Part shown: positions 23,193 to 31,542 of the stretch, one piece after another | Layout of the letters: each line of letters opens with the position of its first letter | Numbering within the stretch: position 1 is the first letter of the stretch | From: Janibacter corallicola NBRC 107790 | GTDB taxonomy: Bacteria > Actinomycetota > Actinomycetes > Actinomycetales > Dermatophilaceae | DNA length: 41,115 bases | NCBI RefSeq assembly: GCF_001570965.1 | Contig: NZ_BCSR01000028.1 | Coordinates: 1 to 41,115 of the forward strand | Direction: 5' to 3' | Notes under the pieces: model-generated | The model's database searches: none | What the model was told of the DNA's origin: nothing | The model's input: only the letters and a program-made list of their open reading frames with translations | Made by a program: the position numbers and the translations under genes

Positions 23193-24026
23193 GTGGTGGA
23201 TCAGACCGCTGGCACGAGCCTCGAGACCGACCTGGCGACGGCGCGCACGTGGGTCGAGTTCGACGACCCCGCCGAGGAGGGGCAGCGCTTCCGCTGCGAC
23301 CTGACCTGGCTGACCTCCTCGTGGACGTGCATCTTCGGGCAGGGCTGCCACGGGATCGATGCCGAGCACCCTGACTTCGGCTGCTGCGTGCTCGGCGCGC
23401 ACTTCACCGACGAGGACGACATCCGGCGGGTGCAGCGCGTCGCCGAGGAGCTCGGCGAGGACGAGTGGCAGCTGCACCCGGGCAGCACCCGGCGCTCGGC
23501 CTGGACGGAGAAGGAGGACGGGGAGCTGAAGACGAAGGTCGTCGACGGCGCCTGCATCTTCTTCAACCGGCCGGGCTTCCCCGCCGGCGCCGGCTGCGCG
23601 CTGCACCAGCACGCGCTGCTCGAGGAGGTCGAGCCGCACACCCTCAAGCCGGACGTGTGCTGGCAGCTGCCGATCCGCCGCACCTACCGCGACGTCGAGC
23701 TGCCCGACGGCACCGAGTACCTCGAGGTGAGCATCGGCGAGTACGACCGGCGCGGGTGGGGCCCCGGCGGCCACGACCTCGACTGGTACTGCTCCGGCAG
23801 CCCGGACGCGCACGTGGGTGCCGAGCCGGTCTACCTGAGCGAGCGCGCCGGGCTCATCGAGCTCATGGGCGAGGCGGGCTACGCCGAGCTGGCCCGTCGC
23901 TGCGAGGCGCACCTGGAGCTCGTGGCGGCCGCCACGTCGAGCACGCGGGGCGGGCGCCCTTCGCCGGAGGGGCGGAGCCTGCTGCCGCTGCTCGTCCACC
24001 CGGCGACCCTGGAGGCACGGGGGTGA
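23193..24026 (+). CDS. Conserved cysteine-rich protein of unknown function (Rv0495c-like)
   Basis: A 277-residue soluble protein. Cys residues cluster at 35, 46, 52, 64-65, 121, 135 and 156, with [29 protein letters not shown] and [11 protein letters not shown] as notable strings. The Cys/His spacing suggests a bound metal or Fe-S cluster, in the manner of YkgJ-type Fe/Zn-binding proteins. Mycobacteria have a homologue-like gene (Rv0495c) in the same divergent position next to ppx, so the pairing is old. Start is GTG 23193 (or the next GTG at 23196); TAGGGT six bases upstream suggests a leaderless message. Its stop overlaps the next start (GTGA, 24023-24026). I cannot name a function. Confidence 0.75.
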   Translation: MVDQTAGTSLETDLATARTWVEFDDPAEEGQRFRCDLTWLTSSWTCIFGQGCHGIDAEHPDFGCCVLGAHFTDEDDIRRVQRVAEELGEDEWQLHPGSTRRSAWTEKEDGELKTKVVDGACIFFNRPGFPAGAGCALHQHALLEEVEPHTLKPDVCWQLPIRRTYRDVELPDGTEYLEVSIGEYDRRGWGPGGHDLDWYCSGSPDAHVGAEPVYLSERAGLIELMGEAGYAELARRCEAHLELVAAATSSTRGGRPSPEGRSLLPLLVHPATLEARG

Positions 24027-25432
24027 ACCTGCCGGACCTGGTGCGGGCGGAGCTGGCACCCGAGCTCGGCCACGGGGTGCTGAGCACCGACCCGGACGTC
24101 GTCGGCGCCCACTCCACGGACCAGGCGCTCTTCTGCCCCTCCGACGGCGCCGTCGGGCTCGTGCGGGCCCGCAGCGTCGAGGACGTGCAGGCGACGATGC
24201 GCTTCGCCACCCGCCACCGGGTGCCCGTCGTCCCCCAGGGCGCACGGACCGGCCTCTCCGGCGGCGCGAACGCCGTGCCCGGGTGCCTGCTGCTCTCGGT
24301 GGAACGGATGGACCGGGTGCTCACCATCGACCCGGCCGAGCGCACCGTCACCGTCGAGCCGGGCATCATCAACGCCGACCTGAAGAGCGCGGTCGCCGAG
24401 CACGGCCTGTCCTACCCGCCGGACCCGGGGTCGGTCGCGATCTCCTCGATCGGCGGCAACGTCGCCACCAACGCCGGCGGCCTGTGCTGCGTGCGCTACG
24501 GCGTCACCCGCGACTACGTGCGCCGGCTGCGCGTCGTGCTCGCCGACGGCACCCTCACCACCCTCGGGACCACGACGGCGAAGGGAGTCGCCGGCCTCGA
24601 CCTGTGCGGCCTCCTCGTCGGCTCGGAGGGCACCCTCGGCGTCGTCGTCGAGGTCACGCTGCGCCTCGTGCCGGCGCTGCCGGAGGCGGTGACCGCGGTG
24701 GCGACGTTCCCCGACATCCGGGCCGCCGCCTCGACCGTCGCCGACCTCATGGCCTCGGGGGCCCAGCCCTCGCTCGTGGAGTCGATGGACCGCGCGACGC
24801 TGCAGATCCTCGCCGAGGTCGGCTACGGCGACGTCGGGGCGGACGCCGGGGCGATGCTGCTCGTGCAGTCCGACGGTGGCGGCAGCCTCGCGGCCGCGCA
24901 GGCGGAGGTCGAGGCGCTCGGCGAGTTCGCGCGGGCCCACGGGGCGCTCGACGTCGCGGTCTCGGACGACCCCGCGGACAGTGCCGACCTCGTGCAGATG
25001 CGGCGGATGGCCCAGCCCTCCTTCGAGACGTGGGCCCAGAGCCACGGCGGTGGGCAGCTGCTCGACGACGTGTGCCTGCCACGCACCCGGCTGCCGGAGT
25101 TCTACGACCGGCTCGAGGACGTGCGCGAGGAGTCCGGCCTGACGATCGCGGTCGCGGCGCACGCGGGGGACGGCAACACCCACCCGTCGGTCTTCTTCGA
25201 CTCCTCCGACCCGGGGAGCGTCGCGCGGGCCGAGCTGGCCTTCGACCGGATCATGGAGATCGGCCTGGAGCTCGGCGGGACGATCACCGGTGAGCACGGG
25301 GTGGGGCACCTGAAGCGGCGCTGGCTCGCCCGGGAGCTCGACGAGGGCAACCGGCAGGTGCACCGGGCGGTCAAGGCGGCGCTGGACCCGCTGGGGATCC
25401 TCAACCCGGGGAAGATGCTCCAGGACCTGTGA
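24023..25432 (+). CDS. FAD-linked oxidase, GlcD / D-lactate dehydrogenase type
   Basis: A 469-residue flavoenzyme of the vanillyl-alcohol-oxidase superfamily. FAD-binding PCMH domain: [19 protein letters not shown] (about 69-87), [20 protein letters not shown] (about 134-153), [18 protein letters not shown]-terminal domain: [29 protein letters not shown] and [13 protein letters not shown]. These match glycolate oxidase GlcD and D-lactate dehydrogenases; the electron acceptor and hydroxy acid are not determined, and no glcE/glcF genes are adjacent. GTG 24023 has GGAGG seven bases upstream and overlaps the upstream stop by four bases; an open frame further upstream is only the shadow of the previous gene. 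Confidence 0.9.
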   Translation: MNLPDLVRAELAPELGHGVLSTDPDVVGAHSTDQALFCPSDGAVGLVRARSVEDVQATMRFATRHRVPVVPQGARTGLSGGANAVPGCLLLSVERMDRVLTIDPAERTVTVEPGIINADLKSAVAEHGLSYPPDPGSVAISSIGGNVATNAGGLCCVRYGVTRDYVRRLRVVLADGTLTTLGTTTAKGVAGLDLCGLLVGSEGTLGVVVEVTLRLVPALPEAVTAVATFPDIRAAASTVADLMASGAQPSLVESMDRATLQILAEVGYGDVGADAGAMLLVQSDGGGSLAAAQAEVEALGEFARAHGALDVAVSDDPADSADLVQMRRMAQPSFETWAQSHGGGQLLDDVCLPRTRLPEFYDRLEDVREESGLTIAVAAHAGDGNTHPSVFFDSSDPGSVARAELAFDRIMEIGLELGGTITGEHGVGHLKRRWLARELDEGNRQVHRAVKAALDPLGILNPGKMLQDL

Positions 25433-25456
25433 GCGCTGGCTGTCGTGGCCGGCACG

Positions 25457-25462
25457 TAGGTT
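25457..25462 (+). promoter_or_regulatory. -10 box of leaderless radA promoter
   Basis: TAGGTT, six bases (GCTGCC), then ATG 25469. There is no ribosome site in the 36-base gap after the FAD oxidase gene. Confidence 0.55.
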
Positions 25463-25468
25463 GCTGCC

Positions 25469-26866
25469 ATGGCGACGAAGAAGGGCGGCGCGAGCTTCCG
25501 CTGCAGCGAGTGCGGCTGGAGCACGGTCAAGTGGGTCGGTCGGTGCGGTGAGTGCCAGGCCTGGGGCACGGTCGAGGAGACCGGCGTCGAGGCGGCGCGC
25601 CCGCTGGCGGCGGCGCGGGTGGAGCGGCCCGCGGTCCCGATCCGCGAGGTCGACGTCGAGGAGGCGAGCGCGCGCAGCACGCAGGTGCCGGAGTTCGACC
25701 GGGTGCTGGGCGGCGGGCTCGTGCCCGGGTCGGTGGTGCTCGTCGCGGGCGAGCCCGGGATCGGCAAGTCCACCCTGCTGCTGGACGTCGCCGCCCGGGT
25801 CGGTGAGCAGCGACGGGTGCTCTACATCAGCGGCGAGGAGTCCGCGGCGCAGGTGCGCGGACGGGCCGAGCGCATCGACGCCGTCGCCGAGGACCTCTAC
25901 CTGGCCTCGGAGACCGACCTGGCCACGGTGCTCGGGCAAATCGACCAGGTACGCCCCGACCTCGTCATCGTCGACTCGGTGCAGACCGTCGCCTCCGCGG
26001 AGATCGACGGTGCGGCGGGCAATGCCGCGCAGGTGCGCGAGGTGGCCCGGGCGCTGATCCAGCGGGCGAAGGCGGGCGGCTTCGCGATGCTGCTCGTCGG
26101 GCACGTCACCAAGGAGGGCTCGATCGCCGGGCCCCGCGTGCTGGAGCACCTCGTCGACGTCGTCGTGCAGTTCGACGGCGACCGGCACTCGCGGCTGCGG
26201 CTGGTCCGCGCGGTGAAGAACCGCTACGGCCCCACCGACGAGGTGGGCTGCTTCGACCTCTCCGAGCGCGGGATCGTCGGGTTGAGCGACCCGAGCGGGC
26301 TCTTCCTCTCCAGTCGGCACGTCACCGTCCCCGGCACCTGCGCCACCGTCACGCTCGAAGGGCGACGTCCGCTCGTGGTCGAGGTGCAGTCCCTGGTCAC
26401 TCCCTCGGCCATCCCCACCCCGCGGCGGGCCAACGTCGGTCTGGACTCCGGCCGGGTCTCGATGATCATCGCGGTGCTGGACAAGCGAGCCGGCGCGCCG
26501 ATCGGCACCTCGGACGCCTACGTCTCGACCGTGGGCGGGGTGCGGATCACCGAGCCCGCGAGCGACCTGGCCATCGCGATCGCGATCGCGAGCGCGATCA
26601 TGGACAAGCCGGTCCCCCACGACCTGCTCGCCCTCGGCGAGGTGGGTCTCAGCGGTGAGGTCCGACCCGCGGTCGGTGTCTCCCGCCGACTGTCGGAGGC
26701 GGCGCGACTGGGCTTCCGGACCGCCCTGGTGCCCCGCGGCGCCCTGGCCGACGTCGCCCCGCCGGAGGGCATGGAGGTCATCGAGGTGGTCGACGTCCAG
26801 GGGGCCATCCACCACGTGAACCAGACTCCCGCAGAACGGTTCCGGCTCCACCCCGTGGGGCCGTAG
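25469..26866 (+). CDS. radA: DNA repair protein RadA (Sms)
   Basis: A 465-residue RecA-like protein that drives branch migration in recombination. The N-terminal zinc finger has Cys12, Cys15, Cys26 and Cys29 (RCSECGWSTVKWVGRCGECQ). Walker A is GEPGIGKST (94-102), Walker B ends in VIVDSVQTV, the RadA-specific KNRYG is at 250-254, and the C-terminal third is the Lon-protease-like domain (LGEVGLSGEVRPAVGVSRR). The length is normal. It is followed 52 bases downstream by disA, an established pairing; RadA is known to interact with DisA in Bacillus and mycobacteria. Confidence 0.97.
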   Translation: MATKKGGASFRCSECGWSTVKWVGRCGECQAWGTVEETGVEAARPLAAARVERPAVPIREVDVEEASARSTQVPEFDRVLGGGLVPGSVVLVAGEPGIGKSTLLLDVAARVGEQRRVLYISGEESAAQVRGRAERIDAVAEDLYLASETDLATVLGQIDQVRPDLVIVDSVQTVASAEIDGAAGNAAQVREVARALIQRAKAGGFAMLLVGHVTKEGSIAGPRVLEHLVDVVVQFDGDRHSRLRLVRAVKNRYGPTDEVGCFDLSERGIVGLSDPSGLFLSSRHVTVPGTCATVTLEGRRPLVVEVQSLVTPSAIPTPRRANVGLDSGRVSMIIAVLDKRAGAPIGTSDAYVSTVGGVRITEPASDLAIAIAIASAIMDKPVPHDLLALGEVGLSGEVRPAVGVSRRLSEAARLGFRTALVPRGALADVAPPEGMEVIEVVDVQGAIHHVNQTPAERFRLHPVGP

Positions 26867-26906
26867 CCCCCTTCGCCGCCCGGCTGCACCCCCCTGCACC
26901 AAGGCT

Positions 26907-26912
26907 TAGACT
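26907..26912 (+). promoter_or_regulatory. -10 box of leaderless disA promoter
   Basis: TAGACT, six bases (CAGGCC), then GTG 26919. No ribosome site is present. CTGCAC lies 17 bases upstream as a poor -35. Confidence 0.55.
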
Positions 26913-26918
26913 CAGGCC

Positions 26919-27998
26919 GTGCCCGAACCCTTCACGTCCGAGCTGTTCCGGTCGACCCTCGCCGCGGTCGCGCCGGGGAGCGAGCTGCGCGACGGGCTCG
27001 AGCGGATCCTGCGCGGCAACACCGGCGCCCTGATCGTCCTCGGCTACGACCGGCTCGTCGCCTCGCTGTGCACGGGGGGTTTCGACCTGGACGTCGGCTT
27101 CTCGGCGACCCGGCTGCGCGAGCTGGCCAAGATGGACGGCGCGGTCGTCGTCGACTCCTCGGTGGGCCGGATCCGCAAGGCGGCCGTCCAGCTCGTGCCG
27201 GACCCGTCGATCGAGACCGTGGAGTCGGGCACGCGGCACCGCACCGCGGAGCGGGTCGCCCGGCAGACGGGCCACCCGGTGGTCTCGGTGAGCCAGTCGA
27301 TGCACATCATCGCCCTCTACGTCGACGGGAACCGGCACGTGCTGCGCACGACGACCGAGCTCGTCTCGCAGGCCAACCAGGCGATGCAGACCCTCGAGCG
27401 CTACAAGTCCCGGCTCGACGAGGTCACCGGCACCCTCTCCGCGCTCGAGGTCGAGGACCTGGTCACCGTCCGCGACGTCGCGATCGTCCTGCAGCGCCTG
27501 GAGATGGTCAGCCGGATCCGCACCGAGATCGCCGGCTACATCCTCGAGCTCGGTGTCGACGGCCGGCTGCTCACCCTCCAGCTGGAGGAGCTGACCGTCG
27601 GTCTGGACGAGGACATGCACGCGCTGATCCTGGACTACCTGCACGCCGAGGGTGCCGTGTGCACCGCCGAGGACGTCCTGGCCAACCTCGGCGCGCTGGA
27701 CGCCACCGAGCTGCTCGACCTGGGGCAGGTCGCCAAGACGATGGGCTTCGGCATCGTCGGTGAGTCCCTCGACGGCAGTGTGCACCCGCGCGGACTGCGG
27801 TTGCTCTCGAAGATCCCGCGACTGCCCGGCGCGATCGTCGAACGGCTGGCGGACCGCTTCGGGTCGCTGCAGCCGCTGCTGGCCGCGGGGATCGACGAGC
27901 TGATGAGCGTCGACGGCGTCGGGGAGCTGCGCGCCCGCACGGTGCGCGAGGGACTCTCCCGGCTCGCCGAGTCCTCGATCCTGGAGCGCTACGTCTGA
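26919..27998 (+). CDS. disA: DNA integrity scanning protein, diadenylate cyclase
   Basis: A 359-residue enzyme that makes cyclic di-AMP from two ATP while scanning DNA for branched structures. The cyclase domain (about 1-145) has DGA at 73-75 (AKMDGAVVVD) and RHR at 106-108 (GTRHRTAERVARQTG), the catalytic and ATP-binding motifs. A helical spine follows, and the C-terminal helix-hairpin-helix region (LMSVDGVGELRARTVREGL) binds DNA. GTG 26919 gives MPEPFTSELFRSTLAAVAPG. mutY starts one base after its stop, so cell-signalling and oxidative-damage repair genes share an operon. Confidence 0.97.
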   Translation: MPEPFTSELFRSTLAAVAPGSELRDGLERILRGNTGALIVLGYDRLVASLCTGGFDLDVGFSATRLRELAKMDGAVVVDSSVGRIRKAAVQLVPDPSIETVESGTRHRTAERVARQTGHPVVSVSQSMHIIALYVDGNRHVLRTTTELVSQANQAMQTLERYKSRLDEVTGTLSALEVEDLVTVRDVAIVLQRLEMVSRIRTEIAGYILELGVDGRLLTLQLEELTVGLDEDMHALILDYLHAEGAVCTAEDVLANLGALDATELLDLGQVAKTMGFGIVGESLDGSVHPRGLRLLSKIPRLPGAIVERLADRFGSLQPLLAAGIDELMSVDGVGELRARTVREGLSRLAESSILERYV

Positions 27999-27999
27999 G

Positions 28000-28872
28000 A
28001 TGGCGCGGGCGCTGCATCGGGCGGTGCTCGACTGGTACCAGCGTGCCGGTCGGGACCTGCCGTGGCGCCACCCCGGGTGCTCGGCATGGGGGATCTACCT
28101 CTCCGAGGTGATGTCCCAGCAGACCCCGGTGGCCCGGGTGCAGCCGGTCTGGGAGCGGTGGCTGGAGCGGTGGCCGACGCCCGCTGACCTGGCGGCGGAC
28201 TCCCCCGGTGAGGCGGTGCGCATGTGGGACCGGCTCGGGTACCCGCGGCGGGCACTGCGGCTCTGGGAGTCGGCGGGCGTGATGGTCGAGCGCCACGGAG
28301 GTGACGTGCCGCGCGACCACGAGGACCTGCTGGCGCTGCCCGGTGTCGGGGCATACACCGCGGCGGCAGTCGCCTCCTTCGCCTTCGGCGAGCCGCTGCC
28401 GGTCGTCGACACCAACGTGCGGCGGGTGCTGGCGCGGGCGGTCAGCGGTGAGCAGCACGCGGCGCCGGCGCTGACGGTGGCGGAGTCGCGGCTCGCGGCG
28501 GAGTGGATGCCCGAGGACCGGGACGAGGCGAACGCGTGGAATGCCGCGGTCATGGAGCTCGGTGCCCTGGTGTGCACCGCGCGATCCCCCCGGTGCGGCG
28601 AGTGCCCGGTGGCGTCGCTGTGCGCGTGGCAGCTGGCGGGCCGGCCGGAGCAGGAGGGGCCGCCGCGGCGTGGGCAGGCCTGGCACGGCACGGACCGGCA
28701 GGTCCGCGGGCGGATCGTCCAGCTGCTGCGGGAGAGCCCGGACCCGGTGCCGAGGACCGCGGTGGAGCTGGTGTGGCCGGATGACGAGGCGAAGGTCGAG
28801 CGTTGCCTGGCGGGCCTGCTCGAGGACGGGCTGATCGAGCCGGTCGAGGGCGGTTACGCGCTGCCCGCCTGA
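28000..28872 (+). CDS. mutY: A/G-specific adenine DNA glycosylase
   Basis: A 290-residue base-excision enzyme that removes adenine mispaired with 8-oxoguanine. The catalytic pair is Glu36 (YLSEVMSQQTPV) and Asp137 (PVVDTNVRR); the helix-hairpin-helix is LPGVGAYTAAAV (113-124). The [4Fe-4S] loop has Cys192, Cys199, Cys202 and Cys208 with the standard C-x6-C-x2-C-x5-C spacing. It is shorter than E. coli MutY and has no clear C-terminal NUDIX-like domain; a small winged-helix-like end (PRTAVELVWPDDEAKVERCL) replaces it. The ATG at 28000 lies one base after the disA stop. Confidence 0.94.
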   Translation: MARALHRAVLDWYQRAGRDLPWRHPGCSAWGIYLSEVMSQQTPVARVQPVWERWLERWPTPADLAADSPGEAVRMWDRLGYPRRALRLWESAGVMVERHGGDVPRDHEDLLALPGVGAYTAAAVASFAFGEPLPVVDTNVRRVLARAVSGEQHAAPALTVAESRLAAEWMPEDRDEANAWNAAVMELGALVCTARSPRCGECPVASLCAWQLAGRPEQEGPPRRGQAWHGTDRQVRGRIVQLLRESPDPVPRTAVELVWPDDEAKVERCLAGLLEDGLIEPVEGGYALPA

Positions 28873-28911
28873 CGGTCCGGAGGCCGGCGGTCGGCACTGC
28901 TGGTCGGGCGG

Positions 28912-29427
28912 TCAGAGCAGGCGGTCGGGGTCGATGTGCAGCAGCATCCGGGTGTTGCCCAGGGTGTTGGGCTTGACCCGCTCCAGGTCGAGGAACTCCG
29001 CGACACCCTCGTCGTAGGAGCGCAGCAGCTCCATGTAGACCTCGGGGTCGACGGCCTGCCCCTCGATCTCGACGAAGCCGTGCCGGGTGAAGAAGTCGGT
29101 CTCGAAGGTCAGGCAGAACAGGCGGCTCACCCCGAGGTCGACGGCGTCGTCGACGAGTGACTCGAGCAGCGCGCCACCGACGCCCTTGCCGAGGTGCGCG
29201 TCGGCGACCGCGAGGGTGCGGATCTCGGCGAGGTCGTCCCACATGACGTGCAGGGCGCCGCACCCGATGACCTGCCCGTCCTCCTCGGCGACCCGGAACT
29301 CCTGCAGCCCCTCGAAGTAGGCGACGATGTCCTTGCTGACGAGGACCCGTCGCTCGGCCAGCGGCGCGACGAGATCCCGTACGGCCCGTACGTCCGAGGT
29401 CCGGGCCCGACGAATGGTGACGCTCAC
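28912..29427 (-). CDS. Amino-acid N-acetyltransferase, short ArgA type
   Basis: A 171-residue GNAT resembling the short N-acetylglutamate synthases of actinobacteria (mycobacterial Rv2747). It would acetylate glutamate or glutamine at the start of arginine synthesis. The N-terminus TIRRARTSDVRAVRDLVAPL, the acetyl-CoA loop VADAHLGKGVGGALLESLV and the C-terminal LFCLTFETDFFTRHGF (with EIEGQAVDPEVY after it) fit this group. No other arg gene is in the window. The start is GTG 29427 with TAGGTT seven bases upstream and no ribosome site. It converges with mutY across a 39-base gap. Confidence 0.88.
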   Translation of the reverse strand: MSVTIRRARTSDVRAVRDLVAPLAERRVLVSKDIVAYFEGLQEFRVAEEDGQVIGCGALHVMWDDLAEIRTLAVADAHLGKGVGGALLESLVDDAVDLGVSRLFCLTFETDFFTRHGFVEIEGQAVDPEVYMELLRSYDEGVAEFLDLERVKPNTLGNTRMLLHIDPDRLL

Positions 29428-29434
29428 CCCGCCA

Positions 29435-29440
29435 AACCTA
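29435..29440 (-). promoter_or_regulatory. -10 box of leaderless argA-like promoter
   Basis: TAGGTT on the minus strand, seven bases (TGGCGGG), then GTG 29427. Confidence 0.5.
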
Positions 29441-29454
29441 CGCTCCGCCCCGGA

Positions 29455-29481
29455 GACGAAGGGGCTCAGCCCGCCTTCGTC
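29455..29481 (-). terminator. Hairpin overlapping the esterase stop codon
   Basis: GACGAAGG pairs with CCTTCGTC, and GGCT with AGCC inside, with a two-base bulge. The 3' part of the plus-strand hairpin is the last codons of the esterase gene (stop at 29466-29468). It separates the esterase from the argA-like promoter. Confidence 0.55.
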
Positions 29482-30578
29482 AGGTGGTCCAGGACCTTCG
29501 GCAGGTCCTGCGGGAAGGCCGTCTTCACCGCGTGGATGTGGTCACCCTCGACCTGGTACTGGGTGACGTCCTCGACCCCGCGCCCGCGCAGCAGCTTGGC
29601 GAACTGCGGCTGGTCGATGATCACCGGGCCCTCGTTGGCGTCCTCGGTGTCGTCGCCGGCGATGAGCGAGATCCGCTTGCCCAGGTAGGAGTCGAGGTGG
29701 GCGCGGGGGTTCTCGGTGTCCCACACCGCCGGGTCGCCTCCCTCGATGATCGGCGGCACCTTGTGGATCCGCTCGTCCGGCACCATGCTCGCGTCCCACT
29801 TCACCGGTGGGCCGAGGAGGGCGCCGGGGTTGAGCCCGTCGACGACGACACTGCAGTACATGTACGTCTGCAGCGAGTGGTGCCCGACGTCGCTCGGTGC
29901 GGAGTAGGAGGAGACGGCCGCGAAGAGCTCGGGCCGCTTGGCCACGTGGTGCACCGCCGCGAAGCCGCCCATCGAGTAGCCGAGGACGGCACGCCCCTCC
30001 GGGGTGCCGAGAGTGCGGAAGTTGGCGTCCACCCACGGCACGAGCTGGTCGAGGTGGAAGGTCTGCCAGTTGCGACGCAGCCAGATGAACTCGTGGCGGG
30101 CGTCCAGACCCCAGCAGCCCTTGCTGATGTCCGGCATGACGTAGATCGCCTCCGTCTCGGCGGTCTCGTCCAGGAGCATCGAGCGGTCGCTGCCCTTGGC
30201 GGTCATGGTGTGCCACATCCGGAAGTCCGCCTCGTCACCACCGCCGTGGAAGAGGTAGACGACCGGATAACGCTTGTCGGCGTCCGTGTCGTAGTTCCTC
30301 GGCAGCAGCACGTTGACCCCCGGCCCGCCGCCTCCCCAGCCGGTGACCTCCCGGGTACCGAGGCGGAGGTAGACGAGGCGGTGCTCCCAGTCCCAGCGTT
30401 GCGCCGCACGAACGGTCAGGCCGTACCCGTCGTCGAAGGTCAGTCCGCCGGTCCGCGTCGCGGCCCGGGCGGGCGCCCCCGTCGCGATCCCGAGGCCGGT
30501 CGCCGCGGCCCCGGTCAGCGTGGCGCCGAGGAGCCGGCGCCGGCTCGGGTGGGGGCCCTGCCCGTGTGAGGTGTCCAT
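29466..30578 (-). CDS. Tat-exported esterase (alpha/beta hydrolase, esterase D / antigen 85-like)
   Basis: A 370-residue secreted hydrolase. The N-terminus has a twin-arginine signal (SRRRLLGATLTGAAATGLGI, cleavage likely after APARAA near residue 40). The hydrolase part contains PVVYLFHGGGDEADF (oxyanion region), VLGYSMGGFAAVHH with the nucleophile serine, and a C-terminal VEGDHIHAVKTAF with the likely catalytic histidine. This resembles the putative-esterase family that includes mycolyltransferases, but there is no sign of a mycolic-acid gene set here, so a plain carboxylesterase is likelier. The ATG at 30578 lies after CACGGT plus six bases, a weak leaderless-type promoter. Confidence 0.87.
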   Translation of the reverse strand: MDTSHGQGPHPSRRRLLGATLTGAAATGLGIATGAPARAATRTGGLTFDDGYGLTVRAAQRWDWEHRLVYLRLGTREVTGWGGGGPGVNVLLPRNYDTDADKRYPVVYLFHGGGDEADFRMWHTMTAKGSDRSMLLDETAETEAIYVMPDISKGCWGLDARHEFIWLRRNWQTFHLDQLVPWVDANFRTLGTPEGRAVLGYSMGGFAAVHHVAKRPELFAAVSSYSAPSDVGHHSLQTYMYCSVVVDGLNPGALLGPPVKWDASMVPDERIHKVPPIIEGGDPAVWDTENPRAHLDSYLGKRISLIAGDDTEDANEGPVIIDQPQFAKLLRGRGVEDVTQYQVEGDHIHAVKTAFPQDLPKVLDHLTKAG

Positions 30579-30604
30579 CCCCCCACCGTGGCCGATGTCG
30601 CCCC

Positions 30605-30655
30605 TTGACGCGAGGCGAGAAGCAGTCCACGATCGTATTAAACCTTTTGGTTGAT
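30605..30655 (+). promoter_or_regulatory. arsR operon promoter with dyad operator
   Basis: TTGACG (30605-30610), 17 bases, CACGAT (30628-30633) give a plausible -35/-10 pair. Just downstream, ATTAAACC-TTTT-GGTTGAT (30637-30655) is an imperfect dyad with core AACC/GGTT, in the style of operators for ArsR repressors paired with SRPBCC proteins. It overlaps the expected transcription start, so ArsR would repress its own operon. Confidence 0.55.
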
Positions 30656-30667
30656 GAAGGAGATGCC

Positions 30668-31027
30668 GTGGATGACGACTCCGTGGACCGCCTGTCCCGG
30701 TCCTTCGCCGCGCTCTCCGACCCCGTCCGCCGCGACATCGTCGCGCGCCTCACGGTCGGTGACGCCACCGTCAACGACCTCGCAGCCCCCTACGACATCA
30801 GCCTCCAGGCCGTGAGCAAGCACCTCAAGGTCCTGGAGGGTGCCGGGCTCGTGACCCGGCGCAGGGAGGCCCAACGCCGTCCGGTCCACCTCGAGAGCGA
30901 GGCGCTGGCAGCCATGACCGGCTGGATCGAGCGGCACCAGCAGCGGGCCGAGGCACGCATGGCCCGACTCGAAGGGGTCCTGACGGATCTCCCTTCGCCT
31001 CACACCACGTCTGGAGCAGACCGATGA
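30668..31027 (+). CDS. ArsR-family winged-helix repressor
   Basis: A 119-residue ArsR/SmtB regulator: LSRSFAALSDPVRRDIVARL, VNDLAAPYDISLQAVSKHLK (recognition helix), VLEGAGLVTRRREAQRRPVH (wing). No metal-binding Cys box (ELCVCDL) is present, so it is not an arsenic sensor; it belongs to the subgroup paired with SRPBCC/AHSA1 genes. GTG 30668 is chosen because AAGGAGA ends about five bases upstream. Its stop overlaps the next start (ATGA, 31024-31027). Near its 3' end, CGAAGGG (30970-30976) and CCCTTCG (30991-30997) form an inverted pair within the coding sequence. Confidence 0.9.
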   Translation: MDDDSVDRLSRSFAALSDPVRRDIVARLTVGDATVNDLAAPYDISLQAVSKHLKVLEGAGLVTRRREAQRRPVHLESEALAAMTGWIERHQQRAEARMARLEGVLTDLPSPHTTSGADR

Positions 31028-31542
31028 CCGAGCACCTCACGACCGCGACCATCGAGGCGGACCCGCAGGTCCCCGCCATCCGCATCACCCGCGACTTCCG
31101 AGCGGACCCGGAGCAGGTCTTCCGGGCGCACACCGATCCCGACCTCTACGCCCGATGGGTCGGCCCCCACGAGCTGTCCACCCGCATCGACCACTGGGAC
31201 GCCCGGACCGGCGGCAGCTACCGCTTCACCAACCTCGTGCGCGAAGGGAGCGAGCGCCGCCTCGACGGTGGCGAGGAGGAGTTCCACTTCTTCGGCAGCT
31301 TCCACGAGGTCCGGCCCGACCGGGTCGTGCAGACCTTCACGTACGAGGGTTTCCCGGACGGGGTCTCCCTCGAGACGATGACCTTCGAGGATCTCGGCGG
31401 CGGGTGGACGCGGCTGCACAGCCACTCGCTCATGGACTCCTTCGAGGCCCGCGAGATGATGCTCTCCTCCGGGATGGACATCGGTGTCCACGAGGGGTAC
31501 GAGACGCTGGACTCGATGCTCGCCGAAGGGGTGGTCGCATGA
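31024..31542 (+). CDS. SRPBCC (AHSA1-like) domain protein
   Basis: A 172-residue START/SRPBCC-fold protein: RITRDFRADPEQVFRAHTDP at the N-terminus, LYARWVGPHELSTRIDHWD, and FTYEGFPDGVSLETMTFEDL in the central sheet, the pattern of the Aha1-homologue group. The fold holds a hydrophobic ligand. It is coupled to arsR upstream and to the DinB-fold gene downstream by ATGA overlaps, a trio common in actinobacteria. The ligand is unknown, and Hsp90 activation is not implied. Confidence 0.88.
   Translation: MTEHLTTATIEADPQVPAIRITRDFRADPEQVFRAHTDPDLYARWVGPHELSTRIDHWDARTGGSYRFTNLVREGSERRLDGGEEEFHFFGSFHEVRPDRVVQTFTYEGFPDGVSLETMTFEDLGGGWTRLHSHSLMDSFEAREMMLSSGMDIGVHEGYETLDSMLAEGVVA

Noticed and set aside
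23879-26902. A 1007-codon open frame antisense to the FAD oxidase and radA
   Set aside because: Its translation is low-complexity Arg/Gly/Asp/His-rich sequence with no family resemblance, while the opposite strand encodes clear enzymes. Long antisense frames are expected at this GC content.
29466-30578. Secreted esterase as a mycolyltransferase (antigen 85)
   Set aside because: The similarity is at fold level only; a twin-arginine signal and lack of mycolic-acid genes here favour a general esterase.
30668-31027. ArsR as an arsenic or metal-resistance regulator
   Set aside because: It lacks the metal-binding cysteine box and is paired with SRPBCC and DinB-fold genes, not with arsenic pumps or reductases.
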